Source of the DNA: Bacteroidales bacterium
GTDB taxonomy: Bacteria > Bacteroidota > Bacteroidia > Bacteroidales > GCA-2748055
NCBI GenBank assembly: GCA_023138875.1
Contig: JAGLOO010000053.1
Location: forward strand, 1-40,087
Direction: 5' to 3'
DNA length: 40,087 nt
Every line of letters begins with the position of its first letter. Positions within the stretch are counted from its first letter, which is position 1. Shown piece by piece: positions 18,452 to 25,953 of this stretch. The translations under genes and the position numbers were made by a program. Under the pieces are notes generated by a model that made no database searches, was not told the origin of the DNA, and was given only the letters and a program-made list of their open reading frames with translations.

Positions 18452-18466
18452 ATAGGATTATGTTTG
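18433..18466 (+). promoter_or_regulatory. Candidate Bacteroidetes promoter for rlmH and the histidine kinase
   Basis: TTTG at 18433-18436 and TATGTTTG at 18459-18466, 22 bp apart, match the -33 TTTG and -7 TAnnTTTG boxes. The predicted start of transcription is near 18473, about 65 bp before the rlmH ATG. The -33 box lies inside the first codons of the divergent DUF4783 gene, which is unusual but possible. Confidence 0.45.
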
Positions 18467-18538
18467 TATATCACCACAACAATCAGACCAACCCTGTAGT
18501 GGTTTGCAAGATACAAAAAACCTGTATATTGATCTCAG

Positions 18539-18871
18539 ATGCGCATTACACTGATTCAAAGCGGGAAGACCAGAGACCACTTCATTGAGGAGGGTGTAAG
18601 TGAATTCAGTAAAAGGCTGGTGCGGTATGCCCCGTTCAGGATTGAAACCATCCCGGATTTGAAAAACAGCCGGAATATGACCATGAAGGAGGTGCGGGGA
18701 GATGAGGGCAGGCTGTTGCTGAAGCGGATCAAAGACGGCGACTATGTAATCCTTCTGGATGAACGGGGGAATGAATACAATTCCATCTCTTTTGCGGAAT
18801 ACCTGAATGCCCTGGAAGGGAAGGTGAACCGTATCACCATGCATAACCTGAATGAATGGAAGAGGCAATAG
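18539..18871 (+). pseudogene. rlmH: 23S rRNA (pseudouridine-1915-N3)-methyltransferase, C-terminally truncated
   Basis: The first 95 or so residues are clearly RlmH: MRITLIQSGKTRDHFIEEGV, RIETIPDLKNSRN, DGDYVILLDERGNEYNSISF, AEYLNALEG. A normal RlmH has about 155 residues and continues into the SPOUT trefoil knot, with a GGPYGF loop, a SHQM motif and an EQLYRA ending that bind S-adenosylmethionine and form the dimer. Here the family match stops near 18815 and the frame ends VNRITMHNLNEWKRQ. None of the missing motifs appears in any frame downstream. The tail overlaps the histidine kinase start by 16 bp. I infer a deletion of roughly 150 bp that removed the catalytic part. If real, this copy cannot methylate helix 69 of 23S rRNA. 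Confidence 0.78.
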
Positions 18872-21800
18872 ATAAAAAGCATGAATCCGGATGGCGTCAC
18901 ATAGCGATACTGTTCGGGGCAGCAGTCATCTTTCTCGTTGTGGGGATCATTTCCGGCAGCCGCAACCTGGGCGATAGTTATATCCATAAGGATGCCGGGA
19001 AATTTGAAAAGGTACTGCATAAAAAGGAACGTTTTCTAAAAGATGAATTCCAGCAACTGGAGGAACTTTTTTTCGACCGGTCACCCACCGAGGTACTGGA
19101 CAGGAAATCTTCCTCTTATCAGAACCTGGCTTTAAGGGATGGAATATCTATTTTTTATTATGAGAAGGGGACCTTGAAATACTGGTCCGACCATTCCATT
19201 CCTGTCACAAACCGATGGAGACCACAGTTCGCACGGCCATTTGTCTCACTCAGGAACGCCGATTATGTATCAGTGGTCAGGCAAATGGATGAAGGAAGAT
19301 TGCTTGGATTGATTGAGGTCAGGACCCATTTCCCATTTCAGAATGAATTCCTTATCAATGGCTATCAGGGTGATTTTGACATGGATCCGGGGGTGGAGAT
19401 TGAGTTCCTGGAAGCAAATGGTTCTGAGTCGGTGTACAGTGAGGAAGGGAGTTATCTTTTCTCCCTGGATTTCAGCGATACAGTTTCGGTCCACCGTGGA
19501 TTGAAAGTCATCACCATTTCAAGCCTGTTGCTTTTCCTGATACTGACTTTTATCGGGTTTTGCCAGGTTGTCAGAAATTCCACAGGCATGGTGCGGTGGA
19601 CCTTGTTGGCAGTAATTACGCTCCAGATTGTAGCTGGAGCTGTAGCCATTATGAAATATTCTTTCCCGGCACTTTTAACAGAATCCTACCTGTTTCAGCC
19701 GGATCTCTTTGCCAGCCGCCTATTCCCCTCCATGGGACACCTGCTGGTGCTCTCCATACTGATCCTTTTCCTGGGGATCCTCTACCATCTGTATGGGAAC
19801 CTGGAGAAACTGGGTTCTTCCTTTTTCAGGAAAGCAATGGCCATTCTATTGTTTGTGGGTACTGCTTTACTGCTGCTGTTTATTGAGCATCTGATCAGCA
19901 TCCTGGTACTTGATTCCACTATCTCTTTTGCAGCCCATAACGTGACCACCTTTTCAATATATACAGTCATTGGCCTGTTTGTCATTGTAATCTGGTTTAT
20001 CCTGCTGGGTTTAATGCTGGACCTGGCCATCAGGCTTCTTTCAGAAAGCACTGCAAAAGCACTGTTAACAGGGACCCTTGCGGTATCGTTAACCATGCTG
20101 CTTGTTGCACTGCTTCCGGGTGATTATAGCTCATGGATCAGCTGGGCGGCGATCATGCTGTTACTGGGGGGACATTTTTATATGCGGCACCACCAGACCG
20201 GAAGGATTCCATTCTCCCGTTTCATCTTCCTGTTGCTCTTCATATCTGCATTCATGGTGATCAGGCTTCAGCAGGTCAATCGCATCAATGTGGAGCGCCA
20301 GAAGGAAGTGGAGCTGGTAAAGCTCTCATCCGAACATGATCCTGTGGCGGAGATGCTGTTCAGCGAGTTGTCCATGGCCATCAGGAATGATTCGGTTTTC
20401 GCACTTTTCCTGAACCGGCAGTTTATCGACATCGACCAGGTCATCAGCCGGCTCAGTCGCAACTATTTTTCCGGATACTGGACCAAATATGACCTCCAGA
20501 TCACCGTTTGCCGGCCCGACGACCGGGTTTATCTCGTGCCCCCCGATGATGAATGGGAGCACTGTTATTCTTTCTTTGACGGGATGATCCTGGAAGACGG
20601 AATAGAAATAAACGGGAGTGATTTTTATTTCCTGGACAACATGAATGGCCGGATATCGTATCTGGCTTCAATCCCCTATTTCAGGGCGGATGAACAGCAC
20701 CGTGTGTTCATTGAACTGAATTCCAAAATCCTTTCAGAAGGACTGGGGTACCCCGAACTGTTGCTGAACAATAACTACAATTCTTTCACCAGCTCGGCAT
20801 TCTCCTACGTGAAATACAATGGGGGAGAGTTAATCACCAAGGATGGTGAGTATCCCTACCGCAGGTCGTCTGACTTATACACTGGAGGCGAAGAGATGTT
20901 TGAGCAGATTACCGTTAACAAATACGACCACAGCATTTATAATGTGGACGATCAGAATACCATCATCGTAAGCAGTCCATCTGTTACCATGGTCGACAAC
21001 CTGATTTCCTTCTCTTATATATTTGCATTTAATTTCCTGTTGCTGGCACTGGTCTACCTCTTCACCACTGTGGGTTTCTTCAAACCTGCATTGAACTGGA
21101 ATTTTAAGAACAGGATACAGTATTCCATGGTTGGGATCCTTTTCCTTACATTCGTTCTGATCTGTTCCGGGACCATTTTCTTTATCATTCAGCAATACAG
21201 GGATAAGCACAATGACAACCTGCGCAACACCATGCGTTCGGTATACATCGAACTGATCCACAAGGTGGAATACGAAGAGGATCTGATGAACTGGTCTTCA
21301 GATAGTTATTACAACCTGGATGAATTGCTGCGGAAGTTCTCCAATGTTTTTTACTCAGATATCAACCTGTACGATGAGGCTGGTAATCTGCTGGCCAGTT
21401 CACGGACAGAGATATTTGACAGACAACTATTAAGCCGCAGGATGAACAGGCTGGTTTATGAGAGCCTCGCGGTGGACAATGCTTCAGAGGTCATTCATAA
21501 TGAGCATATAGGCGAGATGAATTACATTTCGGCTTATGTGCCTCTGCTGAACAGCGAAAACAAGTTCCTGGCCTACCTGAACCTGCCTTATTTTACGCAA
21601 TCAGATGTACTTACCCAGGATGTTACGAACATGGTGATTGCAGTGATCAACATCTATCTGATACTGTTGCTGGTAATACTGCTGGTGAGTGTCATTCTTG
21701 CCGACAGGATTACACAGCCCCTGCGCATGATACAGAGCCGGATTGCCCAGGTGAGCCTTAGTGAAAAAAACGAGATGATCCGTTATGACAGGAGTGATGA

Positions 21801-22560
21801 GATCAGGGGACTGGTGGAAGAGTATAATTACATGGTGGAGGAACTGGAGCGAAGTGCAGGATTACTGGCACAATCGGAACGTGAATCGGCCTGGCGGGAA
21901 ATGGCCAAACAGATTGCCCACGAGATTAAAAACCCGCTTACACCCATGAAGTTGAATGTGCAGCATCTGCAAAGGACTTTGGAGGTGGGAAAAAATGATC
22001 CTGAAATGGTGAACAGGATTTCTGCCACCATCATTGAGCAGATTGATTCCCTCTCAGCCATTGCCAATGAATTTTCAGATTTTGCTAAGATGCCAAAGGC
22101 TAAAAATGAAAAGATCAACCTGGTTTCGAAGCTTAAGAACCTCCTGCAGCTCTTTGAAAATTCGGAGAAGGCCCAGATAAGCCTGGACCTCGGCAACTTT
22201 AAAAAGGTTTATGTTTATGCCGACAAGGAACAATTGATGCGTGTGTTTATCAACCTGTTAAAGAACGGGCTCCAATCCATACCTGACGGAAGTAAGGGCA
22301 TTATTGAGATCAGACTGGAAGTGGATGCGAGTGAAACAGCCAGGGTCACTGTAAAGGACAATGGCAAGGGCATCCCGGCGGAGATCAAGGACAAACTGTT
22401 CCATCCCAATTTTACCACTAAATCTGCCGGAATGGGCATGGGCCTGGCCATCAGCTACAACATTGTCAGGTCACTGGGCGGAAGGATCTGGTACGATACA
22501 GTTATTGATAAGGGGACCACATTCTGCGTGGAACTCCCCCTGCTGGTTGAAAAATCATAG
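18856..22560 (+). CDS. Large multi-pass sensor histidine kinase, NtrY-like
   Basis: A 1234-residue membrane kinase. One transmembrane helix (about 13-33) precedes an extracytoplasmic segment, then a block of about eight helices (216-465), a second outside domain (about 470-715), two helices (715-778), a third outside segment and a last helix (925-948). A HAMP linker follows, then the kinase core: H-box IAHEIKNPLTPMKLNVQHL with the phosphorylated His1022, N-box FINLLKNGLQSI near 1131, G1 DNGKG at 1168-1172, and FTTKSAGMGMGLAI. The H-box and HAMP fit the NtrY branch. No response regulator is adjacent, so it is an orphan kinase in this window. Its signal is unknown. The start at 18856 lies inside the truncated rlmH frame. 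Confidence 0.88.
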   Translation: MEEAIDKKHESGWRHIAILFGAAVIFLVVGIISGSRNLGDSYIHKDAGKFEKVLHKKERFLKDEFQQLEELFFDRSPTEVLDRKSSSYQNLALRDGISIFYYEKGTLKYWSDHSIPVTNRWRPQFARPFVSLRNADYVSVVRQMDEGRLLGLIEVRTHFPFQNEFLINGYQGDFDMDPGVEIEFLEANGSESVYSEEGSYLFSLDFSDTVSVHRGLKVITISSLLLFLILTFIGFCQVVRNSTGMVRWTLLAVITLQIVAGAVAIMKYSFPALLTESYLFQPDLFASRLFPSMGHLLVLSILILFLGILYHLYGNLEKLGSSFFRKAMAILLFVGTALLLLFIEHLISILVLDSTISFAAHNVTTFSIYTVIGLFVIVIWFILLGLMLDLAIRLLSESTAKALLTGTLAVSLTMLLVALLPGDYSSWISWAAIMLLLGGHFYMRHHQTGRIPFSRFIFLLLFISAFMVIRLQQVNRINVERQKEVELVKLSSEHDPVAEMLFSELSMAIRNDSVFALFLNRQFIDIDQVISRLSRNYFSGYWTKYDLQITVCRPDDRVYLVPPDDEWEHCYSFFDGMILEDGIEINGSDFYFLDNMNGRISYLASIPYFRADEQHRVFIELNSKILSEGLGYPELLLNNNYNSFTSSAFSYVKYNGGELITKDGEYPYRRSSDLYTGGEEMFEQITVNKYDHSIYNVDDQNTIIVSSPSVTMVDNLISFSYIFAFNFLLLALVYLFTTVGFFKPALNWNFKNRIQYSMVGILFLTFVLICSGTIFFIIQQYRDKHNDNLRNTMRSVYIELIHKVEYEEDLMNWSSDSYYNLDELLRKFSNVFYSDINLYDEAGNLLASSRTEIFDRQLLSRRMNRLVYESLAVDNASEVIHNEHIGEMNYISAYVPLLNSENKFLAYLNLPYFTQSDVLTQDVTNMVIAVINIYLILLLVILLVSVILADRITQPLRMIQSRIAQVSLSEKNEMIRYDRSDEIRGLVEEYNYMVEELERSAGLLAQSERESAWREMAKQIAHEIKNPLTPMKLNVQHLQRTLEVGKNDPEMVNRISATIIEQIDSLSAIANEFSDFAKMPKAKNEKINLVSKLKNLLQLFENSEKAQISLDLGNFKKVYVYADKEQLMRVFINLLKNGLQSIPDGSKGIIEIRLEVDASETARVTVKDNGKGIPAEIKDKLFHPNFTTKSAGMGMGLAISYNIVRSLGGRIWYDTVIDKGTTFCVELPLLVEKS

Positions 22561-22616
22561 GAACATATTGAAAATCTTCCGTTCAAATAAGAAATACGGC
22601 AGCTTGCGATAGATTT

Positions 22617-22633
22617 TTACTTAAAAATCTAAA
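22617..22633 (+). repeat. Left terminal inverted repeat of the IS1380 element
   Basis: TTACTTAAAAATCTAAA, the exact reverse complement of bases 24225-24241. Confidence 0.8.
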
Positions 22634-22839
22634 TTGAATTTATGGGACCGGGGTTCTCCCGGTAAGAGAACAAAGGCTATTCAATTTCGGCCAAATTGGC
22701 TTGACTCCACGGCTCAAATATTATGTATGCCTCTGTTCATGGGGGATATTCCCCACTTACCCCTGTTTTTTGAGCTAACGGAAGGTACCTCTCCCATTCA
22801 CTCTTGTGTTGGTACTCATTTTTCCTCCTTTCTCTGTCT

Positions 22840-24140
22840 TTATGCCGCTTCGATGAGCCTGTCCAGCTCTTCCCAGGCGTCTTTATAAAAATGATGCTCA
22901 TACATTTTCAATTCTATTTGATGCCCGCTCCTGGTTATTTTTGCGGGCACTGAAATAAACCAATCGATAAAGCTACGGTGTTCCTACCTTTTGTACTTGT
23001 CTTTCTTCTGGCGCATCATCACCGATATGTTGTATGCAAATACGCTTAATTGCCATAATATATCATTTGCCCAGAAGTCATCGGTCAGCGTATTTCCTGC
23101 CATCGTGTGCCCTTTTACCTGTTCAATCCATGTTTCGCTTTGCAGATTTTGCTTCTTCGTTCGCCAATCATAACTACTGATATAGCATACGTACTGATAA
23201 ACCGGAACTGTTTTTCTTTCCCCCAGATAGGATACTTCAACATATTCCTTTACTGTACGCATTGCTTTCAGTAAATCGTCAAGGTTCTTGAGTTTCACTT
23301 TCACCAGATAGTCCCAGGAATAGGATTACTCCGTGAGCCCTAAAGGGGTTCCAATAAGTCAAACAGATTCCCTGAAAAGAACCCGCTGTCTGCTCTGAAG
23401 AACACTTTCCTGACATTCCGCGGTAGACTGGATTGTACTTCCTTTAAGAACTCAACAACACCATTGGCTGTATACGCTGATCCCGTCCTGAACCATGTGT
23501 GGTAAAGCAGTTTCATCTCGCTCACAAAAACCAGTAGCGGGTGATAGCTATTGGCTCCTCTTTTTGTCGTGTTAAATCCCTTCTCAGCACCTTCCTGGTT
23601 GCCGCAAACAGATTTTACGGTGGAGTCGGCATCCAGTGTAATGCTTGCCAGTCCGCTTTCACGCAACCACCGGGCGTTTTTTGACAGCAACAACATCTGT
23701 AGCTTGCGTGCACCGCTTTCCCCCAAGTTCTTCAACGTAGAGGATATGGCGTTCTCATTTATTGCCTTATCCAGCTTCAGCAACGCTTTGACCAACCCGT
23801 CCCCGCTAAAGACAGCGATCCTGTAGATCCGGTTTATCCCGCTGATCGAAGCCAGGGTGATGGCCATCAATACCTGGTTGACACCAAACTTTGTTGCATT
23901 ATGCCACATGGTGGGAAAGGAGGTGCTGATGGATTTCACTATGTGCTGGCGGTTCATATATTTCGCTACGGTATTGAGACCAGAATACTTTGTTATGTTA
24001 CTGCCTGAAAATGTTGCGATGAACGAATGCAGAACCAAGCTTGCTTGAGTTTTGCTGAGAGAAGATGCAACATCAACTTGTTGAAATGAGGACTTAACAA
24101 CTTTCGATTGGTTTTTCAGTGTTTTCTTCGTATTTTTCAT
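22840..24140 (-). pseudogene. IS1380-family transposase with frameshift and nonsense codon
   Basis: The first 263 residues (from the ATG at 24140) carry the IS1380 DDE core: ASITLDADSTVKSVCGNQEG with the first Asp, then RGANSYHPLLVFVSE, and KVFFRADSGFFSGNLFDLLE with the second Asp. At 23326-23348 about 23 bases appear inserted, shifting the frame and adding a stop. The protein resumes with SYSWDYLVKVKLKNL, the Glu motif ETWIEQVKGHTMAGNTLT, and AYNISVMMRQKKDKYKR, then meets a TAG at 22984-22986. In the same frame it continues as EHRSFIDWFISVPAKITRSG and ends ELDRLIEAA at 22840, the usual C-terminal tail of the family. Two independent lesions make it non-functional. Length without the insertion is about 425 residues, normal for the family. 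Confidence 0.88.
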
Positions 24141-24224
24141 CTAGAAAGCGATGTTTTTTTGCAAGTATATTTAAGCTTAACACTTTGAATATATGCATAA
24201 TACATCACTTTTTCTAATTTTTAT

Positions 24225-24241
24225 TTTAGATTTTTAAGTAA
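24225..24241 (-). repeat. Right terminal inverted repeat of the IS1380 element
   Basis: TTTAGATTTTTAAGTAA, the exact reverse complement of bases 22617-22633. It lies 84 bp upstream of the transposase start and 93 bp before the -33 box of the next gene. Confidence 0.8.
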
Positions 24242-24334
24242 TACATTTTAAGGGCGAAATACCCTACTTTATTGAGGATAAGTAATAGGAAAATATCCGG
24301 AGCAGCACTTGGTAAAACTAATTGGATACAATAA

Positions 24335-24368
24335 TTTGCTCTGCCTGATGTTAGAATTAGTAGTTTTG
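24335..24368 (+). promoter_or_regulatory. Candidate promoter of the first ECF sigma gene
   Basis: TTTG at 24335-24338 and TAGTTTTG at 24361-24368, with 22 bp between, fit the Bacteroidetes housekeeping consensus. Transcription would begin near 24375, about 20 bases before the TTG start codon at 24397, which supports that unusual start. The site lies outside the IS, so the insertion did not supply it. Confidence 0.5.
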
Positions 24369-24396
24369 GTATAACGATAAAACCACTTCAACTGAT

Positions 24397-24936
24397 TTGA
24401 AAACAGAACTTGAAAAAGTATTTCACCAATACTACTCTCCTCTCTGTAATTATGCCTCGAAGATAGTTGCGGATGATTTTATGGCTGAGGATATTGTCCA
24501 GAATCTTTTCATACAGCTTTGGGAAAATAATAAATTGAGAGATGCTAAAAACATTGAGCATTTTTTATTGCGCGCTGTTAAATACAGATGTATTGACTAT
24601 TTAAGAACGAAAAAGGCCAAGAACGAAGTCTCTTTTGAGAGTATTCATGACAAAAGGATAACATCTGAAAATGAGATTACAGAAGAAGACATAGAACCAT
24701 TGTTTTACTATTTCACTGCAAAACTTCCCACAAAAACAAGAGAAGTATTTCTTCTGAGTCGTAAATCAGGGCTTTTATATAAAGAAATTGCAATAGAAAT
24801 GGGGATCTCTGTCAAAACAGTTGAAAACCAAATGGGCAGAGCTTTACGCATAATGAAAGAACAACTGACTGGACAAAATATACCAGGTATTGCTACCGTA
24901 GTTGAAAGTTTTTTAAAAAATCAAGGCGAACAGTAG
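24397..24936 (+). CDS. ECF (FecI-like) RNA polymerase sigma factor, first module
   Basis: A 179-residue sigma-70 factor of the Bacteroidota extracytoplasmic-function group. Region 2, which binds core polymerase and the -10 element, is HQYYSPLCNYASKIVADDF and AEDIVQNLFIQLWE, followed by LLRAVKYRCIDYLRTKKAKN. Region 4, binding the -35 element, is LPTKTREVFLLSRKSGLLYK and the helix-turn-helix EIAIEMGISVKTVENQMGRA. No ATG is available in frame near the start; TTG at 24397 gives the normal N-terminus (KTELEKVFHQYY). The FecR-like anti-sigma gene follows after 51 bp and a FecA-like receptor after that, so this is a complete cell-surface signalling unit. The sigma probably drives the receptor operon. 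Confidence 0.9.
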   Translation: MKTELEKVFHQYYSPLCNYASKIVADDFMAEDIVQNLFIQLWENNKLRDAKNIEHFLLRAVKYRCIDYLRTKKAKNEVSFESIHDKRITSENEITEEDIEPLFYYFTAKLPTKTREVFLLSRKSGLLYKEIAIEMGISVKTVENQMGRALRIMKEQLTGQNIPGIATVVESFLKNQGEQ

Positions 24937-24987
24937 GGGTACATCCGTTTTTATCCGACATGTACGTGAAATAATAAAATTTCATCT

Positions 24988-25944
24988 ATGCTGGATATTT
25001 TCAACATATTAGCAAAGCACTTTCAAAAAAGGGCTTCCGGGCCGGAAGAGAAGCAGGCAAATGAATTCAGAAGAAAGAATTCGATTGCGTATGGTATCCT
25101 TGAAGCACTCTGGAACAGAAAAGATTTAGAAGTCAAAGAATATGATTCTGTAAAAGCATGGTATGCTGTGCAGGAAAAAGTAGCGGATCAATATCGAAAA
25201 CCTGGTAAAGTACTTCCGCTATATAAAAAGCTGAGTCGAATAGCAGCTGTAGCTGCACTATTTATTATTGGATCAATCTCGGCTTATTATCTTCTTCATA
25301 CTTATCAAACATCAAAAACGATTGTAGCTCAAATATCCCCTGCAGAGAGAGGTAAGGAAATCTGGTTAAGTGATGGTTCAAAAATCTGGCTGAATGGGGA
25401 TGCCATCCTGACCTATCCTGAGAAATTTGGAAGTTCTGAAAGAGATGTTGAATTAGTGGGAGAAGCTTTCTTCGAAGTTTCCAGAAATCCCGGTAAACCA
25501 TTTATTGTGCATACTTCCAATTCATCAATTGCTGTATTGGGTACGTCGTTCAATATTGCTTCCGGCACTCAAAAAACAGTAGTTACTGTCACTACCGGGA
25601 AAGTGAAAGTTATGAATGCTGACAGGAGCAATAAGGTGATTATTACCAAAGGGTATTCAGCGAGTGTTTCAGAAAACCAGGTAGAAAAGTACCAGACAGC
25701 CAACCCGAATTACCTGTCATGGAAAACCGGTGAATTTATTTTCAAGAATGTGGAAATAAGAGAAGTAATAGAAGATTTGAACACCTATTATCAGAAAAGA
25801 ATAGTCATTGCAGACAGCTCGGAAACCATCTGTTTTTTAACGGCTGGTTTCAAAAAAGCAAAACTTCAGGAGATTATTGAAGTTCTAGAGCTTGCATGTA
25901 ATATCGATGTAGTTGACGCTACTGATAACTACCTGATCTATTAA
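24988..25944 (+). CDS. FecR-type anti-sigma factor, first module
   Basis: A 318-residue single-pass inner-membrane regulator. The cytoplasmic part (1-80) would hold the sigma factor. One transmembrane helix follows (about 84-103; RIAAVAALFIIGSISAYYLL), then the periplasmic FecR domain (GKEIWLSDGSKIWLNGDAIL, DVELVGEAFFEVSRN, SSIAVLGTSFNI) and a C-terminal DUF4974/STN-interacting domain (FIFKNVEIREVIEDLNTYYQ to the end). It receives the signal from the receptor's N-terminal signalling domain and releases or activates the sigma factor. The stop codon lies 9 bp before the receptor start, so the genes are cotranscribed. Confidence 0.92.
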   Translation: MLDIFNILAKHFQKRASGPEEKQANEFRRKNSIAYGILEALWNRKDLEVKEYDSVKAWYAVQEKVADQYRKPGKVLPLYKKLSRIAAVAALFIIGSISAYYLLHTYQTSKTIVAQISPAERGKEIWLSDGSKIWLNGDAILTYPEKFGSSERDVELVGEAFFEVSRNPGKPFIVHTSNSSIAVLGTSFNIASGTQKTVVTVTTGKVKVMNADRSNKVIITKGYSASVSENQVEKYQTANPNYLSWKTGEFIFKNVEIREVIEDLNTYYQKRIVIADSSETICFLTAGFKKAKLQEIIEVLELACNIDVVDATDNYLIY

Positions 25945-25953
25945 AACATTAGG

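Larger units (their letters stand above)
22617..24241 (-). mobile_element. IS1380-family insertion sequence, inactive
   Basis: A 1625-bp element bounded by perfect 17-bp terminal inverted repeats, with one IS1380-type transposase on the minus strand. The size and single-gene layout are normal for the family. The flanks (GATTT left, TACAT right) show no target duplication, so one end may have drifted, or the site was rearranged after insertion. The terminal sequence does not begin with the CC common in this family, so the outer ends could be a few bases off. Between the transposase end and the left repeat lie about 200 non-coding bases, with a hairpin ACCGGG-GTTCT-CCCGGT at 22647-22663. The element separates the conserved gene block from the sigma/receptor block. 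Confidence 0.8.

Noticed and set aside
22634-22888. 84-codon plus-strand frame in the IS
   Set aside because: It runs antisense to the transposase tail and across non-coding IS sequence, with no family features.
22922-22949. Hairpin TGCCCGC/GCGGGCA as a transcription terminator
   Set aside because: It lies inside the C-terminal coding tail of the transposase and has a 14-base loop, so its symmetry is more likely incidental.
23300-23350. Programmed frameshift in the IS1380 transposase
   Set aside because: No slippery heptamer suits it, stops occur in both frames of the joint, and IS1380 transposases are normally one continuous frame.
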